The notes under the pieces were generated by a model that was given only the letters and a program-made list of their open reading frames with translations, made no database searches and had not been told where the DNA came from. Positions 1-9,911 of a stretch of DNA of 64,000 nucleotides are shown here, piece after piece; within the stretch, counting starts at the first letter, position 1; the number at the start of each line of letters is the position of its first letter. Origin of the DNA: an uncultured Cohaesibacter sp. (lineage in GTDB: Bacteria; Pseudomonadota; Alphaproteobacteria; Rhizobiales; Cohaesibacteraceae); NCBI RefSeq assembly GCF_963676485.1, contig NZ_OY781114.1, positions 3,488,501-3,552,500 of the forward strand. The letters are read 5' to 3'. Both the position numbers and the translations under genes were made by a program.

Positions 1-2
1 TC

Positions 3-176
3 TCGCGGGTCTCCTGTCCGGCCTTTGGCGGGGATGATTTCAAGACGCTCTATGTGACCACTGCCCGCAATAGCGCCAAACAGCAGGAGCAAGAACAAGA
101 GCCACTCGCTGGTGCCACCTTTACCTGTCGCGTTGAGTTTGAAGGACAGCAGGAAAACCAGATCATTCTTGGTTGA
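3..176 (+). CDS. SMP-30/gluconolactonase family protein, C-terminal fragment
   Basis: The reading frame enters from the left window edge and stops at TGA 174-176, leaving 57 residues. The visible tail has the family's closing strands: a CPAFGGDDFKTLYVTTAR segment and a final EF-G-like strand. SMP-30/regucalcin proteins are six-bladed propellers that hydrolyse sugar lactones with a divalent metal; the metal ligands would lie outside the window. The stretch between these strands is rich in Gln and Glu. The gene ends about 120 bases before the convergent modC. Family assignment rests on the last two strands only. Confidence 0.6.
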   Translation, partial: SRVSCPAFGGDDFKTLYVTTARNSAKQQEQEQEPLAGATFTCRVEFEGQQENQIILG

Positions 177-299
177 ACGGATTTGCTTCTGCGCTGTCCT
201 GCCTCTCGGGTCTTGATGACGTCTACCCATTTCAACGCCTATACGCATCTTTATTGGCGCCATGGCTTGAATTGTGCGGACGGACTTTGCGCCTTGTGC

Positions 300-1439
300 T
301 CAGGCTTCCCTTACCATCGACACGGATTTGACCATGGCCTGTAATGTGTCGCCAATTTTGAGATCGAGCGCATGGAGGCTTTTGTTCGAGATGCGGGCAA
401 GGAGGGTTTGCTGATTTGAGCCTTGGCCCAGTCCGAGGAAGATGTTGGCCATATGGTCACCGAAGGGCTGGATCGCAGTGATGTGTACCGTCGGAGTGTT
501 GAGGATGGAAGAGCTGCCCTCTGGCATATGCCGGGAGAGGGCGACATCGCTGGCCTCGATCCTGAGACGGATGGGGCGACCGATCGGGCCCTTGACCCCG
601 GGGACTTGAAAGGGAAGGCCGGAGATCATGATGGTGCTGATACCGAACCCTTCGTCGATGGCAGCTAACGTGCCGCCAAGGACAGAGGCGGCTTCTGGCA
701 TGCGGGCGAGCGACAGCTCGGGGTCCGATAGCAGGGATTGCAGCGGACCGGCGGCCTTGACCTTGCCCCGTTCCATCAAAACCATCTGGTCGGCGAGGCG
801 TTCCACTTCTGCAATGTCATGGCTGACATAGAGCATGGGGATCTGCAACTCGTCATGCAGACGTTCCAGATAGGGCAGGATCTCGTTCTTGCTGAAGCGA
901 TCAAGCGCGGCCATGGGTTCATCCATGAGCAGGATGCGGGGGCAGGAAAGAAGGGCGCGGCCAATGGCAACTCGCTGACGTTCGCCGCCAGAGAGCTTGT
1001 TGGGCGAGCGTTTGAGCAGCGGCCCGATGCCGAGCAACTCGGTGACATCATCCTGATCAAGTTGGACTGTATCGGATGCTGCTGCGAGGGATCGGCTGCG
1101 CTTTTGCCCATAGACTAGATTTTGCTCGACAGAGAGATGAGGAAAGAGGCTGGCTTCCTGAAAGACATAGCCGACGGGGCGCTTGTGGGCGGGCAGGAAG
1201 TGGTTTTCATCTTGCCAGACTTCGCCCTTGAGAGAGAAGAAGCCCTCTTTCATGGCATTGAGCCCGGCAATGCAACGCAGAATGCTGGTCTTGCCACAGC
1301 CTGAAGGTCCAAATAGCGCGGTGATGCCCGAGGCGGGCAGCGCGAAGGAGGCGTCCAGCAGGAAAGCGCCTTGGGGTCCCTTGAACCGAGCGGAAATCAT
1401 GGCTGTCTGGTCGTCCTTGAGGAGAAAGGGGGCGGTCAT
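300..1439 (-). CDS. modC: Molybdate ABC transporter ATP-binding protein ModC
   Basis: ATPase subunit that powers ModAB-dependent molybdate import at the inner membrane. The 379-residue protein has Walker A GPSGCGKT (about 44-51), the ABC signature LSGGERQ (about 149-155), Walker B ILLMDEP (about 169-175), and a C-terminal Mop-type domain (roughly 290-379) that binds oxyanion in ModC proteins. The start is the ATG at 1439, which overlaps the modB stop by four bases, the normal arrangement for translational coupling; the frame is open further upstream, but only inside modB. Last gene of the modE-modA-modB-modC operon. Confidence 0.95.
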   Translation of the reverse strand: MTAPFLLKDDQTAMISARFKGPQGAFLLDASFALPASGITALFGPSGCGKTSILRCIAGLNAMKEGFFSLKGEVWQDENHFLPAHKRPVGYVFQEASLFPHLSVEQNLVYGQKRSRSLAAASDTVQLDQDDVTELLGIGPLLKRSPNKLSGGERQRVAIGRALLSCPRILLMDEPMAALDRFSKNEILPYLERLHDELQIPMLYVSHDIAEVERLADQMVLMERGKVKAAGPLQSLLSDPELSLARMPEAASVLGGTLAAIDEGFGISTIMISGLPFQVPGVKGPIGRPIRLRIEASDVALSRHMPEGSSSILNTPTVHITAIQPFGDHMANIFLGLGQGSNQQTLLARISNKSLHALDLKIGDTLQAMVKSVSMVREA

Positions 1440-2101
1440 TGCATGCGTCTCCGTAGATGCTTCCCGATGGTTGTCGTGGAGAAAATGACGAGGAAGGAGA
1501 AGATGAGCATGCCACCTGCCAGAATGTGGGCCTTGTTCCACTCCAGTGTCTCGACATAATCATAAATGGCGATGGAGAGGACCTTTGTTTCGCCCGGGAT
1601 ATTGCCGCCGATCATCAGTACAACGCCGAATTCTCCCACTGTATGTGCGAAGCTGAGGATGGTGCCGGTGATGAGGCCGGGCCTTGCCAGTGGCAGCACG
1701 ACAGAGACAAAGCAATCCAGTGGCGACGCGCGCAAGGTGGAGGCTACCTCCAGAGGTCGCTCGCCGATGGCTTCAAAGGCATTGCGCACCGGCTGCACCA
1801 TGAAGGGTAGGGAATAGATGATGGAGGCCACCACGAGGCCTGCAAAAGTGAAGGGCAGGGTGTGCCCGACCACCGAAGCGATGGCGCGGCCCAGCATACT
1901 GTTGGGCCCGAGAGCCAACAGCAGATAGAAGCCAAGCACGGTGGGGGGCAACACCAGAGGCAGGGAGACCAGCGTGCCGACCACCTCTTTCCACCAGCTT
2001 TTTGATCTGGCCAGCCACCATGCAATCGGCGTGCCTATGAGCAGCAGCAGAATGGTGACGGTGATCGCCAGTTCCAGCGTCAGAGTAATGGCTTCCAGCA
2101 C
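1436..2101 (-). CDS. modB: Molybdate ABC transporter permease ModB
   Basis: Inner-membrane permease of the molybdate importer, 221 residues with about five hydrophobic segments. The EAA-type cytoplasmic loop that contacts ModC is visible as [20 protein letters not shown] (about 119-138). The start codon is GTG at 2101, supported by GGAGACAGGCA just before it; the protein begins [20 protein letters not shown], the expected first transmembrane helix. It lies between modA (41-base gap) and modC (4-base overlap). Confidence 0.95.
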   Translation of the reverse strand: MLEAITLTLELAITVTILLLLIGTPIAWWLARSKSWWKEVVGTLVSLPLVLPPTVLGFYLLLALGPNSMLGRAIASVVGHTLPFTFAGLVVASIIYSLPFMVQPVRNAFEAIGERPLEVASTLRASPLDCFVSVVLPLARPGLITGTILSFAHTVGEFGVVLMIGGNIPGETKVLSIAIYDYVETLEWNKAHILAGGMLIFSFLVIFSTTTIGKHLRRRMQ

Positions 2102-2142
2102 TGCCTGTCTCCCTTTCGTGCCCTTCGGGGTCTTTATGGATG

Positions 2143-2907
2143 TTATTGAACACCATAGCCAAATTTGAGGATGATGTCCTTGGCTGTATCCCCTTTGAGG
2201 AAGGCAAGGAAGGCCTTGGCGGCTTCATCCTCTGCGCCGGTTTTAAGCAAGACGGCATCCTGCTTGATGGGGGCGTAAAGATCTGCGGGAACAATCCATT
2301 GGGAGCCATCCTTGTCGTTGACCACTTGAGATAGGGCAACAAACCCCAGCTGCGCATTGCCGGAGGCGACAAACTGGTGGGTTTGGGAGATGCTGTCGCC
2401 CCGTACCAGCGCATCCATGACGGCAGAAGGGACGTTCAGCTTGTCGAGGGTTTGCATGGCCGCGGCGCCATAAGGGGCCGTCTTGGGGTTGGCGATGGCG
2501 AGTTTGTGGAATTTGTCCGGGGACTTCAACACAGCGCCTGAGCTGTCGACCAGATCGGGATCTGTGCTGTAGAGCACGATTTTGCCTTGGGCATAGGTGA
2601 AGCGGCTATCGGGAACCGCGAGTCCCTCTTTCTCGGCCTTGATCGGACGGGCTTGATCGGCAGCCAGAAACACCGAGAAGGGAGCGCCATTGGCGATCTG
2701 GGTGTAGAGCTTGCCAGTGGAGCCGAAGCTTAGCGTGGCCGTGTGCTCGGTTTCGGCAGCAAAGGCGGTGGCGATTTCCTTGGCAGCTGCGGTGAAGTTG
2801 GCTGCGACCGCTACCTTGGTGTCGGCGGCATGGGATGGAGCTGCAAGCCCAACAAGAGAGAGCGTAAGGGCGGAAACAGAAAGCAGATTTTTGAACGAGG
2901 ATAGCAT
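2143..2907 (-). CDS. modA: Molybdate ABC transporter periplasmic binding protein ModA
   Basis: Periplasmic receptor that captures molybdate or tungstate for ModBC. The 254-residue protein starts with a Sec signal peptide (cleavage likely after APSHA, about residue 27). It continues with [19 protein letters not shown] and a [11 protein letters not shown] segment, which carry the oxyanion-binding Ser and main-chain amides in ModA proteins. The ATG at 2907 is preceded by AAGGA. It is the second gene of the operon, 66 bases after modE, and is probably controlled from the palindrome upstream of modE. Confidence 0.95.
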   Translation of the reverse strand: MLSSFKNLLSVSALTLSLVGLAAPSHAADTKVAVAANFTAAAKEIATAFAAETEHTATLSFGSTGKLYTQIANGAPFSVFLAADQARPIKAEKEGLAVPDSRFTYAQGKIVLYSTDPDLVDSSGAVLKSPDKFHKLAIANPKTAPYGAAAMQTLDKLNVPSAVMDALVRGDSISQTHQFVASGNAQLGFVALSQVVNDKDGSQWIVPADLYAPIKQDAVLLKTGAEDEAAKAFLAFLKGDTAKDIILKFGYGVQ

Positions 2908-2973
2908 GGGGTAGTCCTTTTATAACAACAAACTGCGGGTGAGAGAGGGAAAACAGGTTATCTGCGAGGCGCT

Positions 2974-3789
2974 CTATTCAACGCCTAGGATAATCTGGGA
3001 AGCCTTGATGATGGCGCGCATGCTGTCGCCGGGCCTAATGGCAAGGCTTTCGGCGCTCTGGCGGGTGACTATGACGGTCAGGGTTTTGCTGTTGCCGATA
3101 TCGAGCTGTATCTCGCTGTTGACAGCGCCCGGCTCGACCGAACTGACAGTGCCTCTGATCTGGTTGCGGGCAGAGAGACGGATCTCGTCATGATCGGCCA
3201 TCAGCACGGGTGTTGAGGCCTTGATGAGAGCAAAGGCTTCGCTACCGATGTGCAGGTCCAGATTTTCTGCACTCTTGTTGGTGATGACGGTGGTCAGCAG
3301 CGTTTGTTCCGATACCCGTAGACTGATCTCGGAGTTGACAGCGCCAGTGATGACATCTTCGACGATGCCGTGAAAGACATTGCGTGCACTGGTTCGCATG
3401 GCGAAACTCCATAAAAGAGGGCTGGCAAGGGAGGTGTTTCCGGGATTGCCCGCGATATCCTGCTCGACTTCAGCAAGAAAGGCATTGAGTCGGTCTGTGA
3501 GATGGCGGTGCGCTTCCAGGGCCTTGCGCCCCTCGTCGGTGAGGATGGCGCCGCCACCCCTTTTGCCGCCGGGCTTTGCATCCACCAATGGCGTGCTGAA
3601 CAGGTTGTTGAGCGCATTGACCGCATCCCAAGCGGCCTTGTAGCTGATGTTCAATTGCTTGGCAGCAGCCGAGATTGATCCTTGCTGATCAATCTGGGAT
3701 AAAAGGTCAAAGCGTTCTGCACTGGCCCGGTGTCCTGCTTTATCAAGGAAAGACAGAATAGGGCGGACCGATTGCGGATGTCTGGACAT
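2974..3789 (-). CDS. modE: Molybdate-responsive transcriptional regulator ModE
   Basis: Full-length ModE of 271 residues from the ATG at 3789: an N-terminal LysR-type winged helix (about 10-110, with ISAAAKQLNISYKAAWDAVNALN as the recognition region) followed by two Mop-type domains (about 128-195 and 202-268) that bind molybdate. Longer starts up to 3849 exist but would run across the operator palindrome, so 3789 is preferred. With molybdate bound, ModE represses mod transport genes; being first in the operon, it is probably autoregulated. Confidence 0.93.
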   Translation of the reverse strand: MSRHPQSVRPILSFLDKAGHRASAERFDLLSQIDQQGSISAAAKQLNISYKAAWDAVNALNNLFSTPLVDAKPGGKRGGGAILTDEGRKALEAHRHLTDRLNAFLAEVEQDIAGNPGNTSLASPLLWSFAMRTSARNVFHGIVEDVITGAVNSEISLRVSEQTLLTTVITNKSAENLDLHIGSEAFALIKASTPVLMADHDEIRLSARNQIRGTVSSVEPGAVNSEIQLDIGNSKTLTVIVTRQSAESLAIRPGDSMRAIIKASQIILGVE

Positions 3790-3803
3790 GGATCTGCTTT
3801 CAT

Positions 3804-3830
3804 GCGTTATGTACATAAACTTCATAACGC
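3804..3830. promoter_or_regulatory. ModE-box-like operator
   Basis: Perfect inverted repeat GCGTTATG (3804-3811) and CATAACGC (3823-3830), 15 bases upstream of the modE start. The core CGTTAT-N13-ATAACG closely matches the enterobacterial Mo-box core CGTTAT-N12-ATAACG but with one extra central base. Its position fits repression of the whole modEABC operon by molybdate-bound ModE. Confidence 0.7.
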
Positions 3831-4106
3831 CTAAAAAGTTAGATGGCAATTCTCAAGCCAGCAGGATATTGGCGAATTTCACGACATTCTTTGTTGCTTT
3901 TCTAAAAAGAGTAGGAAAATTTCGTCAAGTCTCCAAAAAACGATGTCGCTAAAGGCTCTCTTTGTCAGGCCTCTTTGAGGAGGCTGTCTGCCTGTCGTTG
4001 CTAAGGGTAGACAGCTGAATTCTGCCTACGGGGCGAATCATGCCCGGAATTCTCCACATGTTGCTTTGTCTGGGAAGGTGCTGAAATGGAAGAAGTTTTC
4101 CCTTGA

Positions 4107-4121
4107 GAACATGGGTAGAAC
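4107..4121. promoter_or_regulatory. LexA (SOS) box of recA
   Basis: GAAC-ATGGGTA-GAAC, an exact match to the alphaproteobacterial LexA target GAAC-N7-GAAC (the complement of GTTC-N7-GTTC), about 120 bases before the recA start. A second, imperfect candidate, GAAC-N7-GTAC, is at 4175-4189. LexA would repress recA here until DNA damage. Confidence 0.75.
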
Positions 4122-4238
4122 AAAAATAAAATACCGCTTTCATCTCAGAGCTTTATAAGCTATCTTGTAAATGAGAACAAAATGTGTACATTAATCTTGG
4201 TTGCACAAGCGTGTTCGCTATGAAGAATGGAACTCAAA

Positions 4239-5306
4239 ATGGCACAAAATAGTCTCCGGTTGGTCGAAGGAAGCAGCATGGACAAGACAAAGGCACTGGA
4301 AGCCGCCCTATCGCAGATTGACCGCGCATTTGGCAAGGGCTCCGTGATGAAGCTGGGCCAGAGAGAAGTGGTCGAAATTGCGTCCATTCCGACGGGTTCT
4401 CTCGGGCTTGACATCGCTTTGGGCATTGGTGGTCTGCCTAAAGGGCGTATCGTTGAGGTATATGGTCCTGAATCGTCTGGTAAGACGACATTGGCACTGC
4501 ATGTGGTGGCAGAATCACAAAAGCGCGGGGGGATCTGTGCGTTTATTGATGCCGAGCATGCTCTGGACCCGATTTATGCACGCAAGCTTGGCGTGGATAT
4601 CGATAACCTTCTGATTTCCCAGCCGGACGCTGGTGAGCAGGCGCTTGAAATTGCCGACACGCTGGTTCGCTCTGGTGCTGTGGATGTTCTGGTGGTTGAC
4701 TCCGTTGCTGCCCTGACCCCGCGCGCTGAGCTTGAAGGGGAGATGGGCGATTCTCTTCCTGGACTTCAGGCCCGCCTGATGAGTCAGGCTATGCGCAAGT
4801 TGGCCGGATCTATTTCCCGAACCAACTGCATGGTTATCTTCATTAACCAGATCCGCATGAAGATCGGTGTTATGTTTGGCAGCCCGGAAACAACGACAGG
4901 CGGTAACGCGCTGAAATTCTACGCATCCGTTCGGTTGGACATTCGCCGGATCGGATCCATCAAAGACCGCGACGAAGTTGTCGGCAACCAGACGCGCGTG
5001 AAGGTGGTCAAAAACAAGGTTGCAGCGCCTTTCAAGCAGGTTGAGTTTGATATCACCTATGGTGAAGGCATTTCCAAACTGGGTGAATTGCTTGATCTGG
5101 GCGTTAAAGCCGGCATCGTCGAGAAGTCTGGTGCGTGGTTCTCCTATGATAGTCAGCGTTTGGGGCAGGGACGCGAGAATTCGAAGAATTTCCTCAAGGA
5201 AAATCCGCAGATTGCCGATGAGATCGAAATGGGCATTCGCCAGAGTGCCGGGCTTAATGTAGATCTGATTGATCTTGCCACTGCCGACGAAGCAGAAGAA
5301 GAATAG
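4239..5306 (+). CDS. recA: Recombinase RecA
   Basis: RecA forms ATP-dependent filaments on single-stranded DNA, catalyses strand exchange, and stimulates LexA/CI self-cleavage. The 355-residue protein shows Walker A GPESSGKT (76-83), the Walker B strand VDVLVVDSV, the conserved loop-1 region around [14 protein letters not shown], loop 2 near [13 protein letters not shown], and an acidic C-terminal tail. No intein is present. The start [10 protein letters not shown] matches rhizobial RecA proteins; an in-frame ATG four codons upstream (4227) is less likely. Preceded by an SOS box and followed by a hairpin terminator. It matters for the prophage because the CI-type repressor at 43847-44626 looks RecA-cleavable. 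Confidence 0.97.
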   Translation: MAQNSLRLVEGSSMDKTKALEAALSQIDRAFGKGSVMKLGQREVVEIASIPTGSLGLDIALGIGGLPKGRIVEVYGPESSGKTTLALHVVAESQKRGGICAFIDAEHALDPIYARKLGVDIDNLLISQPDAGEQALEIADTLVRSGAVDVLVVDSVAALTPRAELEGEMGDSLPGLQARLMSQAMRKLAGSISRTNCMVIFINQIRMKIGVMFGSPETTTGGNALKFYASVRLDIRRIGSIKDRDEVVGNQTRVKVVKNKVAAPFKQVEFDITYGEGISKLGELLDLGVKAGIVEKSGAWFSYDSQRLGQGRENSKNFLKENPQIADEIEMGIRQSAGLNVDLIDLATADEAEEE

Positions 5307-5382
5307 GGACGTGTGATACCAGTAGAAATCTGGCTTTTTTCATGAAGGTCAGCCGGTATCCTATTTGTTCCGCTTATCAAGA

Positions 5383-5409
5383 GGGTCGCCTATGGTGGCC
5401 CTTTTCTAT
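5383..5409 (+). terminator. Rho-independent terminator after recA
   Basis: GGGTCGCC-TAT-GGTGGCCC hairpin (8 pairs with two G-T wobbles, 3-base loop) followed directly by CTTTTCTATTTT, about 75 bases after the recA stop. Confidence 0.75.
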
Positions 5410-5755
5410 TTTGGAGCAGGCCTTGCGACGAAATGCCGGCAATTTTCGACAGAAGCTGATGATAGCTCTGGGGTTTCTGCGCAAAATGATAGACATGCGC
5501 TTTGTGGCTCGTTAAAACCGCCAAGAGACTAAGTTAGAAAATTGCCAAGAAGACGATTGTTTTTCTTCAATCCTGGCATTGATCCCCTTCAGGCCTTTGA
5601 GCTCTTCTGATACGAAAAGAAGCATGCTCGACCACTTCATTATTGAAGGCTTGGATTGCGGGCGAAGATATTGCTGCGTCTGTTGATCGGATAGCAGAGT
5701 GTGAAATGAACGAAAGGTTCTGTGCCTCACTTGGGGCAGGAGAAATTGGTGTGTC
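5410..5755. other. Intergenic region before alaS
   Basis: About 345 bases between the recA terminator and alaS. No coding region, T-box stem I, T-box antiterminator motif or strong palindrome is visible. The last 30 bases contain the alaS ribosome-binding site (GCAGGAG, about 12 bases before the ATG). Confidence 0.5.
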
Positions 5756-8410
5756 ATGAGCGGTGTAAATGAAATTCGGTCAACTTTTTTGAACTACTTC
5801 AACGAACATGGTCACGCCATAGTCGACTCTGGACCTCTGGTGCCGCGCAATGACCCAACGTTGATGTTTACCAACGCAGGCATGGTGCAGTTCAAGAATG
5901 TGTTCACGGGTCTTGAGCAACGTGATTACAACCGTGCGGTGACGTCGCAGAAATGTGTTCGTGCCGGCGGCAAGCACAACGATCTGGACAATGTCGGCTA
6001 TACGGCTCGCCATCACACATTCTTCGAAATGCTCGGCAATTTTTCTTTCGGTGACTATTTCAAGGAAAATGCCATCGAGCTTGCCTGGAACCTGATCACC
6101 AAGGAATTTGGCCTTCCGGCGGACAAGCTGTTGGTGACCGTTTATCATGAAGATGACGAAGCCTTTGATCTATGGAAGAAAATCGCAGGACTCTCCGATA
6201 GCAAGATCATTCGTATTCCGACCAGCGACAACTTCTGGTCCATGGGGGAAACCGGGCCCTGTGGTCCCTGTTCCGAGATTTTCTATGATCACGGCGATCA
6301 CATCTGGGGTGGCCCTCCGGGTAGCCCTGAAGAAGATGGTGACCGTTTCATTGAGATCTGGAACCTCGTCTTCATGCAGTATGAGCAGCTTACCAAGGAT
6401 GAACGTGTCGATCTGCCGCATCCTTCCATTGATACCGGAATGGGGCTTGAGCGTATTGCGGCTGTTCTTCAGGGAACCCATGATAACTACGAGACCGACC
6501 TGTTCCGCGCGTTGATCCAGAATAGTGTGGATCTGACGGGTGTTGATGAAGTCGGTGACGCCAAGGCGAGCCACCGCGTGATTGCCGATCATTTGCGTTC
6601 CACCAGCTTCCTGATTGCAGATGGTGTGCTGCCTTCTTCCGATGGTAGGGGCTATGTTCTGCGCCGCATCATGCGTCGTGCCATGCGCCATGCGCGCTTG
6701 CTCGGCTCGCAGGATCCGATCATCTACAAGATGGTGCCGACGCTTGTGCGCGAAATGGGGCAGGCCTTCCCTGAGCTTGTGCGTGCAGAAGCTCTGATTA
6801 CGGAAACCTTGAAGCTTGAAGAATCCCGGTTCGGCAAGACGCTGAGCCGTGGTCTGCAGTTGCTCGACGATGCAACGGATGGCATGGACAAGGGAGATAG
6901 TCTTGATGGGGAAACCGCTTTCAAACTCTATGACACCTATGGCTTCCCGCTCGATCTGACGCAAGATGCCCTTCGTGCGCGTAGCATCGAGGTTGATGTT
7001 GATGGATTCGACACGGCTATGGCACGCCAGAAGGCCGAAGCCCGCGCCAACTGGGCCGGTTCTGGCGAAGCGGCAACCGACGCGATTTGGTTCGACGTGA
7101 GCGAAAAGGTCGGGGCGACCGATTTCCTTGGCTATGATCGCGAACGCACCGAAGGGGCGATCGTTGCTTTGATCAAGGATGGCGTGGAAGTGGAAAGCCT
7201 GAAGGCTGGTGACGAAGCAAGCATCATTCTCAACCAGACTCCTTTCTATGGTGAATCGGGCGGTCAGATCGGTGATACGGGTGTTATGATTGCTGATGGC
7301 GTCCGTTTCGAAGTATCCGATACCGTGAAGAAGAACCACGGCATGTTTGTCCATATGGGCAAACTGGTTGAGGGAGGCGTAAAAATTGGTGATGCGCTGG
7401 AACTCGTCGTTGATCATGAGCGCCGGTCTGCCATTCGGGCGAACCACTCTGCAACGCACCTGTTGCATGAAGCTCTGCGGGAAACCCTCGGTGACCATGT
7501 GGCACAGAAGGGGTCGTTCGTGACCCCTGAACGATTACGCTTTGACTTCTCTCACCAAAAGCCGGTGACGGATGAAGAAGTGAGCCAGGTTGAAGAGATG
7601 GTCAACGAAATCGTCTTGCAGAATGGGCCGGTTGAAACCCGCATCATGGCTGTTGACGATGCAATTGAAGCGGGCGCCATGGCGCTGTTTGGCGAGAAAT
7701 ATGGCGATGAGGTTCGTGTTGTGTCCATGGGGGAAGCCCTGCGTGGAGACAAGGCTGGCAAGACCTATTCGGTTGAGCTTTGCGGCGGCACCCATGTGAA
7801 TCGAACCGGTGACGTTGGTCTCATGACCATTGTGTCCGAGAGTGCGGTTGCTGCTGGCGTTCGCCGTATCGAAGCTCTGACAGGCAAAGAAGCTCGCACC
7901 TACCTGCAACAGCAGGACGGGCGTGTGCGCGAAGCGGCCGGGCTGCTAAAAGTAGCGCCAAACGATCTTGTCGAGCGGTTGGAAGCACTCGTGGCTGATC
8001 GTCGCAAGCTTGAAAAAGAACTGGCGGACGTGCGCCGCAAGCTGGCTATGGGTGGCAGCGGTTCCGGTGGTGATGCTGCCAAGGATATCAACGGCATCAA
8101 GTTCCTTGCGCGTGTTGCAGAAGGCATTTCGCCAAAAGACCTCAAAGGCATGGTCGATCAGGGCAAGGAAAGCATCGGCTCCGGTGTTGTTGTGATGATT
8201 GCCGTGTCTGAAGATGGCAAGGTTGGTGTTGTCGTTGGTGTGACGGATGATCTGACTGACCGCTTCAGTGCGGTGGATATGGTCAAGGTTGCAGCCGAAG
8301 CACTTGGCGGTCGTGGTGGCGGTGGTCGCCCGGATATGGCACAGGCCGGGGGGAAAGACGCAGACAAAGCCGATGATGCCATTGCAGCAATTGAAGCCTT
8401 GCTGTCCTAA
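5756..8410 (+). CDS. alaS: Alanyl-tRNA synthetase
   Basis: Class II synthetase that charges tRNA-Ala with alanine. The 884-residue protein has its catalytic core in the first ~450 residues (start [19 protein letters not shown], motif 2 around residues 70-90). The editing domain carries zinc-site residues HSATH (His564 and His568) and CGGTH (Cys676 and His680). The C-terminal oligomerisation domain ends with the typical [16 protein letters not shown] segment. Length and all key residues are normal. Transcribed alone behind a 450-base upstream region, with its own terminator. Confidence 0.97.
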   Translation: MSGVNEIRSTFLNYFNEHGHAIVDSGPLVPRNDPTLMFTNAGMVQFKNVFTGLEQRDYNRAVTSQKCVRAGGKHNDLDNVGYTARHHTFFEMLGNFSFGDYFKENAIELAWNLITKEFGLPADKLLVTVYHEDDEAFDLWKKIAGLSDSKIIRIPTSDNFWSMGETGPCGPCSEIFYDHGDHIWGGPPGSPEEDGDRFIEIWNLVFMQYEQLTKDERVDLPHPSIDTGMGLERIAAVLQGTHDNYETDLFRALIQNSVDLTGVDEVGDAKASHRVIADHLRSTSFLIADGVLPSSDGRGYVLRRIMRRAMRHARLLGSQDPIIYKMVPTLVREMGQAFPELVRAEALITETLKLEESRFGKTLSRGLQLLDDATDGMDKGDSLDGETAFKLYDTYGFPLDLTQDALRARSIEVDVDGFDTAMARQKAEARANWAGSGEAATDAIWFDVSEKVGATDFLGYDRERTEGAIVALIKDGVEVESLKAGDEASIILNQTPFYGESGGQIGDTGVMIADGVRFEVSDTVKKNHGMFVHMGKLVEGGVKIGDALELVVDHERRSAIRANHSATHLLHEALRETLGDHVAQKGSFVTPERLRFDFSHQKPVTDEEVSQVEEMVNEIVLQNGPVETRIMAVDDAIEAGAMALFGEKYGDEVRVVSMGEALRGDKAGKTYSVELCGGTHVNRTGDVGLMTIVSESAVAAGVRRIEALTGKEARTYLQQQDGRVREAAGLLKVAPNDLVERLEALVADRRKLEKELADVRRKLAMGGSGSGGDAAKDINGIKFLARVAEGISPKDLKGMVDQGKESIGSGVVVMIAVSEDGKVGVVVGVTDDLTDRFSAVDMVKVAAEALGGRGGGGRPDMAQAGGKDADKADDAIAAIEALLS

Positions 8411-8460
8411 ATAGGGAAAGCTTTGGGAGTGAGCCTTTCATGTTCCAGGCTGCGTTTGGG

Positions 8461-8482
8461 CTGATGAGGTGAAACTCATCAG
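8461..8482. repeat. Perfect short hairpin downstream of alaS
   Basis: CTGATGAG-GTGAAA-CTCATCAG, eight perfect pairs and a six-base loop, 50 bases after the alaS stop. There is no T-tract, so it is not a terminator by itself; it may protect the 3' end of the alaS transcript. Confidence 0.5.
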
Positions 8483-8510
8483 ATTAGCAATAGTGCTTAG
8501 ATAGAATTCG

Positions 8511-8546
8511 ATGCCACGGGTTTGAAAAGGCCTGTGGCATTTTTTG
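8511..8546 (+). terminator. Rho-independent terminator after alaS
   Basis: ATGCCACGGG ... CCTGTGGCAT hairpin (arms 8511-8520 and 8531-8540, one bulged base) followed by a run of six T. Confidence 0.85.
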
Positions 8547-9124
8547 TTTCTGTAGATTTCTAATAATGTAGCTATGGTTCGAAATGAGGGGCTGTAATTA
8601 GATAGTTTTCAATTTTCTTTTCTATTTGTTTCGGGGCGGGGTTTTTGTCTAATTTTCTGTTTAGTGATGTATTTATTTTAGAAAAAAATATTAGGTGAAT
8701 ATTGGAGGAAAGATTATCGGTTGACTATTTACCTTGCATTACTTTTTGGTTACAACCATTTTGGTCTTTCAGACCAGTGGCTACCTAATCACCCGCTTGC
8801 CCACCACCTTGATTGATTAGGTGGCCACACCTTACTTCTTTCCAAAAATTTGACTTTTGGTTAATAAATGTAAAATTTCACTTATTTTACATGGTGTGCT
8901 TTCAACTGAATCGTTTCTAATCATTTGGTATACGTTCTAGACATGCAATTTATTTTCATTTGCGTGTCTGCGGGTGTGGTTTGAGCGTGGAAACGGGCTG
9001 CGGGGCTTGCAATCGATATGGCTTTGCGCCACTACTCGCCAAGTTTTCAAATGCAGATTAGCAACGTTCACTGTGTCAGGTTTTCCCTGATAGAGCGCAA
9101 TTCGGACAATGGAAAGAAGAAGAA
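8547..9124. other. AT-rich gene-free region before trmJ
   Basis: About 580 bases, visibly richer in A and T than the flanking genes, with no credible coding region on either strand. It holds the paired stem-loops at 8763-8828 (separate entry). The trmJ start is preceded by the purine-rich GGAAAGAAGAAGAA. Confidence 0.6.
8763..8828. ncRNA. Candidate structured RNA element (two adjacent stem-loops)
   Basis: A short hairpin GGTCT-TTC-AGACC (8763-8775) is followed one base later by a 15-pair stem, GTGGCTACCTAATCA (8777-8791) against TGATTAGGTGGCCAC (8814-8828). The only deviation is a T-G wobble, and the loop is 22 bases. Within that, CCACCT (8804-8809) can instead pair with AGGTGG (8819-8824), giving a mutually exclusive hairpin. 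No coding frame spans it and no T-tract follows. It could be a small RNA, a switch in the trmJ leader, or a repeat element. The pairing is directly visible; the function is unknown. Confidence 0.4.
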
Positions 9125-9862
9125 ATGGATCCGGTCATCATTCTGGTCGAACCACAGTTGGGGGAAAATATCGGCATGGCCGCACGCGCCATGGCCAATT
9201 TCGGTGTAACGGACTTGAGGCTGGTAAGACCGCGCGACGGATGGCCGAGCGAAAAGGCGCGCAATGCGGCGAGTCGTGCTGACCATGTGATCGAAAAGAC
9301 CTTGAAGTTCGAAACGGTTGAAGAGGCCGTTGCCGATCTGGACTTCGTTTATGCAACGACTGCGCGTCAGCGCGACATGCTCAAGACGGTACGCCATCCC
9401 GTGGAAGCGGCACAGATTTTGCGCACCACGGTAAACAAGGGCGGCAAAGTCGGTATTCTGTTTGGCCGCGAGCGTTGGGGCTTGAATAATGATGAAGTTG
9501 CATTGGCCAACGAAATCCTGACTTTGCCCGTCGATCCGGATTTTTCATCCCTCAATATCGCGCAGGCCGTTTTGATTATCTGTTATGAATGGCGCATGTC
9601 CGGCAGTGACAGGGAGGCTGCTTTGCCCTTCGAAACGCCGGATGTGCCGCGCGCCAGCAAGGAAGAGATGGTGCGGCTGTTTGACCATTTCGAAGAAGCC
9701 CTCGATGAAGCCGGTTTTTTCCGTCCGCCGGAAAAGCGCCAGCATATGGTGCAGAATTTGCGCACCATCTTGCAGAAGGGGGACTGGGCTGAACAGGAAG
9801 TACGCACGCTGCGCGGCGTTGTTGCGGCTCTTCAGCGTAGGCATGAGCGGCCGAGACAGTAA
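9125..9862 (+). CDS. trmJ: tRNA (Cm32/Um32) methyltransferase TrmJ-type
   Basis: SPOUT-fold enzyme that 2'-O-methylates position 32 of tRNA with S-adenosylmethionine. The 245-residue protein has motif 1 VEPQLGENIGMAARAMANFG (8-27), motif 2 VGILFGRERWGLNNDEVALA (about 110-130) and motif 3 DFSSLNIAQAVLIICYEWR (about 138-156), which form the knotted cofactor site, followed by a C-terminal dimerisation extension. It is separated from murI by 49 bases and probably shares its transcript. TrmJ rather than TrmH or TrmL is inferred from the length and C-terminal extension. Confidence 0.88.
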   Translation: MDPVIILVEPQLGENIGMAARAMANFGVTDLRLVRPRDGWPSEKARNAASRADHVIEKTLKFETVEEAVADLDFVYATTARQRDMLKTVRHPVEAAQILRTTVNKGGKVGILFGRERWGLNNDEVALANEILTLPVDPDFSSLNIAQAVLIICYEWRMSGSDREAALPFETPDVPRASKEEMVRLFDHFEEALDEAGFFRPPEKRQHMVQNLRTILQKGDWAEQEVRTLRGVVAALQRRHERPRQ

Positions 9863-9911
9863 GGCTCATCAGAAGAAGACTCCAATCAGCACTTGATGGC
9901 ATGGGGCGCGC

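Noticed and set aside
5410-5755. Possible T-box leader upstream of alaS
   Set aside because: No T-box motif, stem I or antiterminator; T-boxes are not expected in this group.
8461-8482. CTGATGAG...GAAAC resembling a hammerhead ribozyme core
   Set aside because: Only the core word is present; the loop GTGAAA and the perfect complement make an ordinary hairpin, with no flanking stems I and III.
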